Positions 1-12,480 of a DNA stretch of 64,000 nt are shown in pieces. The notes below the pieces were generated by a model. It did not search any database and was not told where the DNA came from. It saw only the letters and a program-made list of their open reading frames with translations. Numbering within the stretch: the first letter of the stretch is position 1; each line of letters begins with the position of its first letter. This DNA is from Guadua angustifolia (lineage: Eukaryota; Streptophyta; Magnoliopsida; Poales; Poaceae), in contig CM070511.1 of assembly GCA_036346375.1 (NCBI GenBank), positions 7,564,001-7,628,000 on the forward strand, written 5' to 3'. The translations under genes and the position numbers were made by a program.

Positions 1-443
1 GGAGAAACACAAAACTAGTCTTAGATTTTGGCACTATGAGGATCAGATGATAGCCAACATCCGTATATCCCACCATGGTTAAGTTTTGGTTCTTTTGGAA
101 AAACAATTCAAGATCTTTAGTACCTTAAAGTTTACAGCTCGTTTTAATATGAACTTCTATTGAATCCCACGAACACTTGTGCCTAAAAATTGCTCATATG
201 ACCCACAGTTGCTTTACGAAAATGTGACTTCAAATTTAGAGATGCAATGAAGCAATATGCCGTGGATTACAGTTCACCATTTGGATATAACATATGGGCC
301 TTACTACGAGCAGTTGTTCGCGGCCCAAAACCATCTTCTAGTCTTGTGGTCGTTCACTAGCGCTATGGATCCCCCATGTGGTCATCATGTGGTCGAACTG
401 GTCGCACGTAGAATGTCCTATTCTACATGCAAACATAGAATAG

Positions 444-477
<34 letters not shown>

Positions 478-481
478 CATA
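1..481. other. Intergenic DNA, nothing recognised
   Basis: No coding region, RNA gene or complete transposon was recognised. A short TA/CA microsatellite at about 445-481 immediately precedes the palindromic array. Small open frames here have no recognisable similarity. Confidence 0.5.
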
Positions 482-2027
482 TTTCAAAACTTATACAGGT
501 GGTTTCCACGGAGTTTTCATGGAATTGGTGGTTTTCACCAAATATTTCGCTTATATATATGGCGAAGTATTTGGTGAAAACCTAATTCATATGAAACTCC
601 TATAAAATTAAAAAATCTCAAAAATTATCACATGTAGGGAAGGTGAACCTCTACAATCCTGCAAAATTTGAAGTTGAAAATCAATCGCATTTGAAAGATA
701 TCAAAAGACAAAGTCAGCATGAATAGTAATTTTACTGTTTTGGCACTATTCTTTTGCTGTTTGTCTTTTCATATCTTTCAAATGTAAATGAGTTTCATCT
801 TCAAATTTTGCAGGATTGTAGAGGTTCACCTCCCCTACATATGGTAATTTTTTGAGAATTTTTCAAAACTTATACAGGTAGTTTCCACGGAGTTTTCATG
901 GAATTGGTGGTTTTCACCAAATATTTAGCCTATATATATATAGTATTTGGTGAAAACCTCAATCATGAAATAAACTCCTATAGAAGTTTAAAAATTCTCA
1001 AAAATTATCACATATAGGGAAGGTGAACCTCTACAATCCTGCAAAATTTGAAGTTGAAAATCAATCGCATTTGAAAGATATCAAAAAGACAAAGTCAGCA
1101 TGAATAGTAATTTTTACTGTTTTGGCACTATTCTTTTTGCTGTTTGTCTTTTTCATATCTTTCAAATGCGAATGAGTTTCATCTTCAAATTTTGCAGGAT
1201 TGTAGAGGTTCACGTCCCCTACATATGGTAATTTTTTGAGAATTTTTCAAAACTTATACAGGTAGTTTCCACGGAGTTTTCATGGAATTGATGGTTTTCA
1301 CCAAATATTTCGCCCATATATATGGCGAAGTATTTGGTGAAAACCAATCCATGAAAACTCGTGGAAACTACCTATAAAGTTTAAAAATTCTCAAAAATTA
1401 TCACATGTAGGGAAGGTGAACCTCTACAATCCTGCAAAATTTGAAGTTAAAAATCAATCGCATTTGAAAGATATGAAAAAGACAAAGTCAGCATAAATAG
1501 TAATTTTTACTGTTTTGGCACTATTCTTTTTGCTGTTTGTCTTTTTCATATCTTTCAAATGCGAATGAGTTTCATCTTCAAATTTTGCAGGATTGTAGAG
1601 GTTCACCTCCCCTATATATGGTAATTTTTTGAGAATTTTCCAACACTTATACAGGTGGTTTCCACGGAGTTTTCATAGAATTGGTGGTTTTCACCAAATA
1701 TTTCGCCTATATATGGCGAAGTATTTCGTGAAAACCACCAATTATAAACTCAGAAATTAAACTCTATGAAGTTTTAAAAATTCTCAAAAATTATCACATG
1801 TAGGGAAGTTGAAATCTACAATTTGAAAGATATGAAAAAGACAAATTGTCTTTTTCATATCTTTCAAATGCGAATGAGTTTCATCTTCAAATTTTGCAAG
1901 ATTGTAGAGGTTCACCTCCCCTACATATGGTAATTTTTTGAGAATTTTTCAAAACTTATACAGGTGGTTTCCACGGAGTTTTCATGGAATTGGTGGTTTT
2001 CACCAAATATTTTGCCTATATATATAT
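482..2027. repeat. Tandem array of palindromic units of about 380 bp
   Basis: The phrase beginning TTTCAAAACTTATACAGG (with one variant copy) recurs at about 482, 861, 1245, 1637 and 1947. This gives units of about 379, 384, 392 and 310 bp plus a final partial copy. Each unit is built from two inverted repeats. One is centred on a short TA-rich loop flanked by GCGAA/TATTTGGTGAAAACC arms. The other is centred on a segment around GAATAGTAATTTTTACTG, with arms that read CTCTACAATCCTGCAAAATT and its reverse complement. The whole array can therefore fold into long stems. The fourth unit has lost part of its centre. There is no coding content. It could be a tandemly amplified MITE or a satellite seed. 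Confidence 0.85.
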
Positions 2028-2111
2028 GGTAGCGCTATTCTACGAGTGCGTGCAGCTACTCGCTAGTCGTAACCCCGAAGAAGCAGTCCAAACCATTCAT
2101 GTACATGAATC

Positions 2112-2116
2112 AGTAG
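2112..2116. repeat. Target-site duplication (AGTAG), left copy
   Basis: AGTAG directly precedes the left LTR and recurs at 13138-13142 directly after the right LTR. A 5-bp duplication is the expected footprint of LTR-retrotransposon integration and fixes both ends of the element. Confidence 0.9.
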
Positions 2117-2781
2117 TGTCGACGATCGGGATCGCCAACCGCAGAAAATGAGGTAGGGGTCAGTAAGAAATAGGACCACAACTGCGCTTTGCTCTAACAG
2201 AGGAATGAGGTCGAGGAGGTCTATGGTCGGAGCTAGGAGACAACGGACGAGACCGAGGATTATACTGGTTCGAGCCCCTGAGAAGGTAATAGCTCTACTC
2301 CAGTCACCTTGCGGTGGTGATTCCTGCTATTTGTGTGTACAAGAGAGGATTACAGCTCAAGCTTGACGATGCTAAGTCTAGACTTGAACTCAAGTGTGTG
2401 TGCGCTGGGTTGTTCTGTCCTCCCTAAGTGTTTACAAAGCTTCAGTCTTATACACATTCTTCTTGCAACGTTCGGGAATAATTCTCGGATCGTGGCCTTC
2501 ATGCACATTGATGGTAGGTGGTAACTGATTCCGATCCCCAGCTACCAAGATTACTCCATGATCCCACGCTTCAGAATCGCCAAGTGATGACATGTCCGGA
2601 TCCAAGGAACGTTATCGACCTTGAATCATCCCGAGCTCTGGTCGCGGGACCCCGAGCTCGGAGTTTCCGCGCCCTAGGTCGAGCGGCCTCGAGTTTGATC
2701 CGAGTTTTTGATCGAGGCCTTCCGAGCTAGGGGGCCGGTTGATTGTCTGCTGACCAACCAAGGGTTGCCCGGCCCCCGACA
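2117..2781 (-). repeat. Left LTR (3' LTR of the gypsy element)
   Basis: A direct repeat of 12481-13137. On the minus strand it begins TGTCGGGGGCCGGGCAACCC and its other terminus is ...CGTCGACA, giving TG...CA ends. It differs from its partner by scattered point changes and short indels, for example around 2160-2180 and 2500-2560. Confidence 0.93.
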
Positions 2782-2796
2782 GCTAGCCCCCGAGGC
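2782..2796 (-). promoter_or_regulatory. Polypurine tract of the gypsy element
   Basis: Read on the minus strand, the bases just before the 3' LTR are purine-rich (CCTCGGGGGCTAGC followed by TGTCGGGG). This is the expected position of the plus-strand primer. The purine run is short and interrupted, so this rests mainly on position. Confidence 0.5.
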
Positions 2797-3103
2797 TCAA
2801 GGTCGTAGAAGGAGTACCAAGGACGGCCTCGAGCCTCACCCAACAGGTCGCTGGCAGCAACCCTTGCAAGGTCTTGGAACCTTGTTCGAGGTCGAGCGGA
2901 GATCGCAAAGTGAAACCCCAGGTGAGACATCTGGCGACCTTTGATCTCTCCGAAGTGGTACGGATGCCAACAGCCGGCGGACACCTGCAGCGCTTCGAGT
3001 CCGCCGCCCAGGCCTTAATTGCGCCCGTCTAATCATACCAGGTGCGCCTTTTGAGGCGCCGTAGGAGGTTATATCCCAAAAGCGCCATGGAAGACCCCGA
3101 GCT

Positions 3104-6100
3104 TTGGATCATCAGCTTGAAAATTTCTGCGCCCTCCTCCCAAGCCTTCTCACCCGAGCAGACCGCCTTTCCATCTCCACACGACATTTCGCCATGGCCA
3201 AGCTGGGGAAAAGCACCTTGTCGGTCGCGAGGATGAAGGAGCTCGAGGCCCTGGGGCTGTTGGATCAGGTGACCTGGCGGCTGCCCGGTGGCGAGACCGA
3301 ACCTCATCCTCGAGATGACGAGATCGTCTGCACCGAGCATCATTCCCTCTTCGGGCTGCGGACCCCGGAGAGCGAATTCCTGGCCGACGTCCTCGACAGC
3401 TGCCAAATTGAATTGATCAACTTGGTACCCAATTCCGTCCTCACCCTAGCCATCTTCTCCCATCTATGCGAGGGGTTCCTGGGGATTCTTCCCACCCCCT
3501 CGCTCTTCTTCCGCTACTTCTCCCTCTTCCGCTCCGGGAAGGACCCCGTGGTCGGGTGCCTCTACTTCCAAGTGTCCGGCTCAAGTGGGCCTTGCCCAAG
3601 ATCACTGGCCGGGACTCTCTTGGTCCATGGTCAGAGCGCTGGTTCTACCTCAAGAAGGGGGAGAACGGGAGGCTGCGATACGAGGGAGCCGCCGTTACTG
3701 GGAAGAAAGAGACCCCAGAGACCGAGGACCTCGATGTCGACGCAGAAGCCATCGCCGCCATCCACATTTACGCCACGTGGCCTCACCGGTCAGGCGATCG
3801 CGAACGACTTTCTGTGGAATCGGGTGTCTCCCCTACGGAGGAGGTTACACCCGTTCTCCCAGATCAAGGGACGCGACGATTCGACCCGCGAGAGTTCATC
3901 TGGTAAGGTCTTCAGTCCCAAGGTTTTTGCTTGAGTTCGCACTTCTTCCTCCTCTGATGGCCCTTGTTCGTGCAGCGCCGAAGGAGTCCTGGGTCGCGGC
4001 CAGGATGCTGGAAATGTTCGGGAAACTGGCGCATGAGTATACTCTTGACAACCTGGTCCCGAAGAACGTCTTGCGACGAAAGCCCGAGGCAAGCCTTCCC
4101 CGACCTATAGCCTCATCCGAACATTTGTATATCTTTGCCTGACCCGTGCTTGCTTGTAGGATCATCAAGAGTTGTGGGAGACAGCTCGGAGACTGCTCCC
4201 CTTGCCCGACGAGAGCAGGAGCAAGAAGGGGAAGAAGAGACTCCCCCCAACCGGAGCTGACCGCCGGGAGACGAAGAGGCCCCACATCGAATGGGGTGAC
4301 CACGCCATGGTAAAGACGATCATAGCCAAGTTCCCGAGCTCGTGCCCTTGGCTTCTCGGGGCCTAACAAAGTTTCTTTCCCTGGCAAACAGAAAGCGCGT
4401 GCCGCCGCTGCACCATCGAGCTCCCACTTTGTCGGGGTGATCAAGGTCGGTCATCCGCATGGCCATGGCAGCGTGTGGGCTCATCGCGAGCCGCCTCCCA
4501 GCACTGTGAGGAAGGAAGTGGAGTGCCCCCGAGCTCTGGGCAACAGGATCATCGCCGGCCATCAACGAGGCAGAGGCCACCACCTGTAAGACCACAGCTA
4601 TGCAACCCCGCCCATCCCTTGTGTTTTTTCGTCTTAGTGCCTATCCTTGATTGCAGACTGAGCGCCGAGACCCGAGCTTGCCCACTCTGACAATGCCTGT
4701 TGTTCAGGGCGAGTCCGAGTCCGAGTCCGAGGAGGAGGCAGACGCCTACATGCTGGCCCCGCGCCGGTCTTCGGGTCAAAGGCGCGCTCTTGCCGGGGCC
4801 TCGAGCTGGGCCCAGGTCGGGGAGTTCGACCAAGGCCCTGATAGCCCGGACGAGGTGGACCCCCAACCTGCGATCAGCGAGGATTACAGCACCGGCGAGA
4901 CGGGTGCCCTCGCGGTCGTCGATCCTCCCGAGATCGAGGGAGACATGGGTGTCCGGGCCCCTCAAGTCGCGGCGTTGCCGATCGTTGGAGGCCGTGTCAC
5001 CGAAGTCCCTGAGGCCCCGCCGACCAAGATCGTGCCTGATGGCGAGACCGCGGTTCCCCAGGCCACGGAGAGCGACCACGACAACGGGAGGCACTCCGAT
5101 GACCCGTCTTGCGAACTTCCAGCCCCCGGGGGATACAATGTTCCACCCCCAGGGGTTGGGTCGGATGCCGCTGCTGCGGCAACTCCCACCACCGAGCTGG
5201 CCGGAACCCCGACTACGGAGGTCGGGCCCGAAGCTACCGCTGCCGTACCTCTGGCCGGGGGGTCCAACCCGGCAGCCGACGTGGAAAGATCCCGAGCCGC
5301 CGTCGGCACGTCGTCCGTAGGCCCCAGACAAGGTGTGCCGCGGTGATTGAAAAAGGCCCAGCTCACGAGGACCTAGGCGAAGGTTTTGAGATCAACACAG
5401 CTCGTCTTGACGAGCTGAATGAGGAGTTCTCCAGCGCGCGTCGACAGCCGATTCCGTGAGGTAGGAGCTTTCCTTATATGTCCTGTAATATGTTAAGTTG
5501 TGTGTTCTTGACAACTTCTTACCAGATCACTTTCCTTGTTTTCAAGGCGATTGGCAACATGACCCGAGGGCTTCAAGGTCTCAACGAAAGCACGCCGACG
5601 TGTTCGCCAGATCTTGAACTCCATGGAAGAGAGGGAGACCGAAGGCTCGAGCTCTTAGGCGACCATCGAGGCCGACGCGCAGGAACTCGAGCGGATCAAC
5701 CGGGAGCTCAACGATCTGCGTCGCACGATGGTGGCGCTGGAGGTGTCCCATGCCACCGAGCTCGAGAGGACCAGATCCTCCGAGCGCGAGCATGGGTTCA
5801 AGGCGCAAGAGCACGAGCGCGCTCGAGCGACCAAAGCGCTCGAGGCCCTTAATGCGGAGCGCCAAGGTCGAGCTCTTTGGAGAAGGCCGCCATGAGCGAA
5901 CTTCTTCAGACTCGGCGCCGAGACCCTCCGCCAGGTCGAGGCCCTTGAGAAGGTCGCCGAGAACAAGCGCCGCATGCGCCAGCGCTTTCGACGAAGCGCC
6001 AAGGTCGTGGTACTCGAGGAAGCCGCTAAGGAGCAAACCACCGCTTCTGACCCACGGCGCTCGCCGACGAAAGCGTGCCAAGGTCGAGGCGTTGGAGAGG

Positions 6101-6364
6101 GTCATTGCGAGCAATCATCTTCAACCAAGGCGTCTCCCGAGCTAGAGGCCAAAGTCGCGAAATTTGGAGGAGAAGCTTAGGCGTGCAGGCGGCGAAGACC
6201 GCCGCCCAACTCAACGACGAAGCATCGCCGAGCTACGGACGCAACCAAGGAGGCCCTCCGCAAAGAAACCAAAGCCTCGACTGCGGACAGAGTCGCCGAG
6301 CTCGAGCAAGAGAAGCTTGCGCGAGATGGAGGATCTCAGAGCTCAAACATCCTCGATCCTGTAA
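3104..6364 (+). pseudogene. Antisense ORF of the gypsy element: Transposase_28-type domain plus coiled coil
   Basis: The start of this gene reads clearly at 3104-3600: a segment with LGLLDQVTWRLPGGE and DEIVCTEHHSLFGLR, then LRTPESEFLADVLD and LCEGFLGILPTPSLFFRYF. It continues after a frame change at about 3590 with WALPKITGRDSLGPWSERWF. This is the pattern of the plant 'putative gypsy-type transposon' domain (Pfam Transposase_28). A GT..AG interval at 3903-3975 looks like an intron, although the frame across it is not clean. A later exon at about 3976-4090 reads APKESWVAARMLEMFGKL. A long acidic, Pro/Ala-rich stretch follows at 4693-5343. Glu/Arg/Leu-rich heptad-like sequence at about 5580-6360 suggests a coiled coil. 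It lies on the strand opposite gag-pol, between integrase and the 3' LTR. Several frameshifts and stops make it a pseudogene. Confidence 0.75.
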
Positions 6365-6876
6365 AAACATTCGATGTTATCAACAGGTTTAGACTACCTT
6401 TTTGAAGTGTGCCTTTCTTGTTCGCGATCGAGATCCATAGGTCGTTTGTAGATATTACGCCCTAGCCCAGCCCCCGTTGGGTCCAAGGTCGAGCAACGCC
6501 GACCTTGGACACAAGTCTAAGACGAGCAAATGACCATGACTCGCAGAATCGAGATAGAGTGCTCGCAAAAGAAACGCAACAAGTTTAACTTCGATGAATA
6601 AATCACCAACTCCACGACCACGACCATGCGCACACTCAATAGCCAAAGTCAGGGGCTTGTAGTTCAAACCCGGACGCTAGGGTGAGTGATTGCAAAGAGT
6701 TTCTGCCACGTTGAGCTCGACCATCGGGGTGAACGAAGCTCGCGATACCCAGACTAAGAGGCGAATGCGAAGGTCGTGCTCGAAGAAAAATTACAGAGAT
6801 GCTCATAATAAAGAAAAAGACATGAATGGTAGAAATCGGAGAATATCCTTTTATTGAAGTTTTAAAGGTATAGAGA

Positions 6877-9800
6877 TTACACATAAAACTTGCGCGGTTG
6901 ATCTATGTTCCACGAGCTAGAGAGCTCTCTCGCCATCGGCATCGCTAGCCAGTAAGCCCGCGCGATCTGCTGAAACGACTCTATAGGGGCCCTCCCACCG
7001 CGGGGATAACTTGTTGGTGTTGGACGATACCTGAATCCGTCTCAGGGCTAAGTCCCCAACAAGGAGCTTCCTAGGTCGTACCGACCGAGACGCATGTCTG
7101 CGAAGAGCTTGCAGGTAATGCGCTGATCGTAGCGAAGGCACGGCATCTTACTTCTTCCGCGAGGGCAAGGTCAAGAGACCGTTTGCTCAAGTCGACGTGG
7201 TCGACCAACTGTCGACCTCGGCGAGCCAGCGTTACCTCCGGAGGCGGGGCGGCTTGATACCAAACACGGTGAAGGGTGTGGACCTGTTTTCTCCGACCGT
7301 GGTACGAATAGACCATAAGACGGTGGGAAGTTCGCCCACCTGTGTCTTGTCAGAAGCGTTTGAGCTCATCTGCAACTCGCCTTTTGACGCCTTGGACGAT
7401 CGTTCACATGGCGCTCTGCGCCTCCGTTGTTCGAGGATGAGCCACCGGTTAAGCACACTTTGGTGCCCATGTCTTCGCAAAATTCTCGAACAATTCATCG
7501 TAAACCGAGTACCATTGTCGAGATAATTCTGCATGGGACCCCATACCAGTGACCACGGACAAGCGGAAAAAAGCGAGCGGCGGCTCGGAAAGGATGGTGA
7601 AACCGGTTGACCTCAATCCACTTGGTGAAGGTGTCGATACCACAAGCAGTGATTTTTCCCCTGCTGTTCGGGAAAGGGGCCGAGATATCCAGCCCCGTGT
7701 CGAGAAAGGCGAGCAAGTGGAATGGTGCGAAGGCGCGCCGGTGGTGCATTTTACGGCGTGAAACCGACATGCTCAGCGAGGTTCGACAATATCCCGAGCA
7801 TCTGTGAATGCCGCCGCCAAGAATACCCCATACGGAAGGCCTTGCCGACCATCGCCCCATACGAAGAGTGCGCCTACGAGACCTCGAGTGGATGTCGTTG
7901 AGTAGGTACTTACCCTCCTCCGTGGAGATGCACCGAGTCGATCTTGGAGACATTCCGTCTCAGAGTTTGCCATCCACGAAGCTTGTACAAGCTTGCTCGA
8001 CGCTTAATCCCGCTTACATTAGCGGGGTCGGGAGGCGTGTCGGCCCGCGCTGTGAAGCCGTATGGGCTCGCCCATGCGGGAATACCTTCCACCACAAAGA
8101 AGCACGACCCTCGATCGGAGATAGACGGAGCCGTCGCCGCCTCGAGGATGACGTCGGGGGTATCTCTTCGCCTGAAGAGCCGAGCTTGAGAGAAAGTCGG
8201 CGCTGGAATTGTCCTTCCTAGGGACATGCCTAAGCTCCAAGTTCGAACCACTTCTCCATCTTGCGAACCTCGCCGAGATACCTTGCCATTGCATCCCCGA
8301 GCATTGATAGTCCTTGTTGTAATTGGTTGATGACGAGCCGAGTCTCCTTCACGACCAACCGTCAGACGCCTAAGGACTTGCGTGCTAGTAAGCCCGCCAA
8401 GAGAGCTTCATATTTCGCCACGTTATTGGTCGCAGAAACCCAAAACGAACCACATACCTCAATCGGTCGCCGCTGGGTAAGGATAAGTATCCCGGCCCGA
8501 AGCGCTTGAAAGACCTCGAGCCGTCAAGAACATGATCCGAGGCTTCTCTTCCTCGGCCTCGAGCTCGTGGGCGAGGCTGCGACGTCTGCTCGACTAATAA
8601 GTCGGCGAGCACTTGTGACTTGATAGCTGTTCGCCACGACACGGATGTCAAACGCCGCCAGCCCATGGCCCATTTGGCTATCCGCCCGCCGCTCGGATTC
8701 TCGCAGATGTCACCGAGCGAAAGTTGCTCGGGGCGACCACGGAATGCGCTCGAAGTATGTCGAAGCTTGCGCGAGGCCATGAGAAGAGCGCGGTTTACGA
8801 CTTGAATGTAACGCCCTTTGGGCCGTAAGACCTCGCCGACATAGTAAATCGATGTCGCTGCCGTGCTCTGCTCGCAACTAGGACAAGACTTACGACTTGG
8901 GCGGTGGGCGCAAGGTAGAGCAAGAACCTCTCGCCAGCACGGAGTTGTAAGGAGGGTGGGGATGATAGATATACCTTCAGCTCGTCGAAAGACCGCTATA
9001 GCTTCGAGTCCATTCAAAGCCCGTGCTTTGCGCAGGTCTTAAAGAATGGGAGACCTCGCTTCACGAGCCTCGAAATGAATCACGAGGGCGGCCATGCGAC
9101 CGGTGAGGCTTTGCACTTGCTTGATCGAGGTCGGGGCTCCATCTTCTCGATGGCCTCGATCTTCTCGGGTTCGACCAACCCCGAGTCCCCGATCATGTAG
9201 CTAAGGACCTTCCCCGATGCCGTGCCAAACACACACTTCTCGGGGTTGCTTGATTTTGTACTTGTTCAGTTTGCAAATGTTTCTTCAAGGTCACGGACGT
9301 GGTCGCCTCGGAGGGCTTTTGACGATGATGTCATCTACGTAAACCTCGAGGTTTCGCCCAATCATGCTCGAAAGTCTTGGTCATCGACGCCGAATGTTGC
9401 CCCGCATTGCGCAGAGACCAAATGACATGGTCGTAGCAATAAGTGCCGAACGGGTGATGAAGGCGATCTTGTCTCGTCGTCGACCGCCGACTTGATCTGG
9501 TGGTAGCGAATAAGCATCCAAGAAGCTTAGCATCTTGGCATTGGCGGTGGAGTCGACGATCCGTCGATGCTTGAAGGGGAAGTTGTCGCCGGCAGCCGAG
9601 TTCAACCCCGTATGATCGACGCACATTCTCCACTTGCCACCCTTCTTCGCGACGATGACCGGGTTGGCCACCACCGGAGTAGTCGATCTCGCGGATGAAG
9701 CCGCCTTGAGGAGCTTATCAAGGTTTTCTTGATGACCGCGACCTTCTCGGGAGAAGCGACGATTCCGCGCATGTGTCTAGAACCGGTTCGACCAGAACTT

Positions 9801-10745
9801 GTGCTCGATCACCTCTCGGAACGCCAGTATATCTGCAGGCTCCTGCTTAATATACCTTTGTTGGCGCGAGGAAGGTGACGAGCTCGAGTTCCTATTTGGG
9901 ACTCACCGCCGAGACGTGGACACACCCGATCGTGTCGCCTTCCTCGGCGGACGGCCTTTGTTGCCTCATTGGCTGAATCGCCGCTCTCACGGGCGTTCTT
10001 CTCCGTCACCTCTGGACCTCGCTGGGGCAGCATGCCGGCAAGCGCCAGGGCCTTGGTCTCACAGCCATGTGCCGCCTGCAGGTCGCCGCGTACGGTAATG
10101 ATGCCGTTGGGGCCTGGGAGCTTCATGCACCGATGACCGTAATGATTGGCCGCCATAAGCTTGATGAGGGCAGGTCTTCCGAGAATAGCGTTAGACGGAG
10201 GTCGCCTCAACCACCTCAAAGGTGATCACGGTCGCGGAAGTTGTCCGAGCCGCCAAGGTGACGGGCAAGACCACTCGCCCCAAGGGAGTAGTCGAGCTCC
10301 GAGAACGATTCGAAGAAGGGATGGCGATGCTTTTGATCTTTGATCGGGAATCAGATCCGGCCAAGTGCTTCCGCCGCAAAGAAATTAAGAGAACCGCCTC
10401 GTCGACCATGACACGCCCGACCACCGATTATTGCTAATGGTCGGGTCACGACCAAGGCGATCTTTAAGTCTCGGGCCATACCTTGTAAGGCATCCTCCGG
10501 AGAAAAGGTGATGGTGGCCCCGCCCACTTGCAATGTCGTTCGATGGACTTTCGGTGCAACTCGATAGATGGTCCGGCAGACTTTAATCTCGCTACCGGTG
10601 GTAGGTCGCCGAGCCGCCAAGATGACGCTAATCCGGCGCTCGCCTGGAATTCCGGTCGAGGTCGCCGTGTTCGACCGGCGCTCACCCTTCGGCTGGTCGT
10701 CATCCTCGGGAGCACGGCATCTCACCACGCCCGTCATAGAAGGCT
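6877..10745 (-). pseudogene. Degenerate pol: protease, RT, RNase H, integrase
   Basis: Read right to left on the minus strand. The protease region is at about 10.1-10.5 kb, followed by NAILGRPALIKLMA and PGPNGIITVRGDL at about 10.05-10.2 kb. The RT core at 9.4-9.67 kb includes NPVIVAKKGGKWRMCVDHTGLN. A YVDDIIVKS-type catalytic motif lies at about 9315-9350. RNase H remnants are at about 8.0-9.0 kb, including HVPRKDNSSADFLS. The integrase core at 7.5-7.75 kb contains a GLDI..PFP segment, TKWIEV and DNGTRF. The C-terminal integrase module at 6.9-7.15 kb reads LSPRWEGPYRVV and ends near NIDQPRKFYV before a TAA at 6877-6879. Each block lies in a different frame from its neighbour, so the polyprotein is not translatable. 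Identification is firm from the order and motifs. Confidence 0.9.
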
Positions 10746-12418
10746 TCAAGCTTTCCTTGCCAAGCACCGCAGACCGCAGTGTCGTGGCCGGCCGCCTGCG
10801 GAACAGTGCACTTCGTCGCATTCTCGCCGCTTCTTCGCCCTCACGGCCGAGCATCGGTCCTCCGAGGTCCAGCCGCCGCCTTCTTCTCGGGCTGGCCTCG
10901 GCTCGGCGAGACTAAGACCGACCTTGACGAGGTCGGGTCCTGGCCCCGAGTCCGATCCGGACCTCGAGGACCTCACCGCCGCCGTCCGTGAGACGATGAC
11001 CCGCAGCAGACCTCGCCGGTCCTCACGGTCACGCTTCCGCTTGGCGCGGCGTCTTGGTCGCGCCGCTTGAATTGGACGGCCACCTCGAGTGGTTCGCACT
11101 AAGCTTACCTTGGTAAATGTCGCGCTTCAATGACGACGGCGTCGTCGCGTCGCGCACTGCTCCGCCATGCGGAACAGTTTGTTGACGCTGAGCCTTGTCG
11201 TGATCTCGAGGTCTTCGGTAAGGCGCCGGTCGCGAACGCCGAACTTGAAGGCCTTGATGACTGCTTCATCAGAGATGCTCGGAATCAGGTTCCTCGTGCG
11301 GATAAACCGCCGCACGAAATCACGAAGAGGCTCGCTCTTGCCCTGGATGACGCGATCCAGTCCTTCTCCCTCCCGCCGCCGAATAGCCTCCGGAAGTTGG
11401 AGCGAGGGCGCTCGATTTGGCGCCACGACCAAGGAACCGGCTTCGTTGAAGAGCGAGGTTGGGCGGCGCCCGTAACGGTCGGAGATAGTTGGCTATGACC
11501 AACTCGTCACCTCCGCCGCCAAAATGGCGGTCGAGTAGATGGACAGAACTCTTGGATTCTTGGTCCGCCGGCGCCGATCAAAGCGGCTTGAACCGAAAGC
11601 GAGCGGCGTCAGACGCGACGAAGGTCGCCGAGTACGCCACGCAACCGTAGGTCGACGGTGCACGCCGAGCGATCGGGCTAACGAGATCTCCACCGCTGCT
11701 CGACTCGAGCTCGGGCTTTCTTGACGACCGATCTTGGCGAGATCGGTCATGGTGCCGAGCACGGGAGTCGCCTGGGAGGTATCGCAGCGGTCTGTCTGCG
11801 GCGCGACGACGCCGCGCGTAATGTCGGGAAAGTGCCCGCGACCGCCTTTGGCGATGGCGTGGAGCTCGTGTGGCTCACTCGCCCAACCCTACTCGGGTTA
11901 GTAGCCGCAGGACAGCGATGCGGTGGCGTCGGGGTCTCGCCCCGAGGGTGTTGCCGAGACGAAGGCGCTTCTCGCCTCGGCGACAGCCGACGGGTGCGCC
12001 TGTGATGACGTGATGAGTTGTCGCTGCTTCTCAGGGAAGGGGTCCCTGAGCGGTGACTTTGGTGCTGCGGAGGAATGACCTCAGTTGCAAAGACGATCGA
12101 AGTTCTTCGCCAAGGCCCTACCAAGAGCTCCGATTTTTCCCTATCGGGATCACCATGATCCGGCGATAGGCTGGCGCCTCAGGGAGGGAGCCTCTCTGGT
12201 CCTCCGTCGGGCGCGGTTATGGCCTGATTGATCGCGACGTGGACCATCCGACGAGCATCCTCGGGGGTTTGTGGGTCACGACCCTCTGCCGCCGCGTCCT
12301 CACCAGGAACGTCCGCCACGAAAACGTCGCCGCCGTGACGGGGAAAGCGAAACAGGATGCGGAGCCGACCAAGGCCCTGCTTCACGCTTGAAGAGTGTCC
12401 GCCGATGGAGAACGCCAT
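10746..12418 (-). pseudogene. Degenerate gag
   Basis: The frame opens with an ATG at 12418 (MAFSIGGHSSS), just downstream of the primer-binding site in element orientation. The retrotransposon gag core is at 11127-11432 and includes QGKSEPLRDFVRRFIRTRN and FKFGVRDRRLTEDLE. A knuckle-like Cys/His segment lies near 10750-10800 (CDEVHCSAGGRPRHC), at the position of the Tat gag zinc knuckle. Several frameshifts separate these blocks. Gag would form the virus-like particle of the retrotransposon; this copy cannot make an intact one. Confidence 0.82.
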
Positions 12419-12461
12419 GCTCCTAAGACCTTGGAGTTTTTCTGCGAATGAACAAAGCAAC

Positions 12462-12479
12462 GGGCCCCACGGGGCGCCA
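12462..12479 (-). promoter_or_regulatory. Primer-binding site of the gypsy element
   Basis: On the minus strand, TGGCGCCCCGTGGGGCC starts one base inside the right (5') LTR. TGGCGCC is a common beginning of plant gypsy primer-binding sites, complementary to a tRNA 3' end. It confirms that transcription of this element runs on the minus strand. Confidence 0.75.
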
Positions 12480-12480
12480 C

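Noticed and set aside
482..2027. CRISPR-like array
   Set aside because: Repeat units are long, palindromic and contiguous with no unique spacers, and the genome is a plant.
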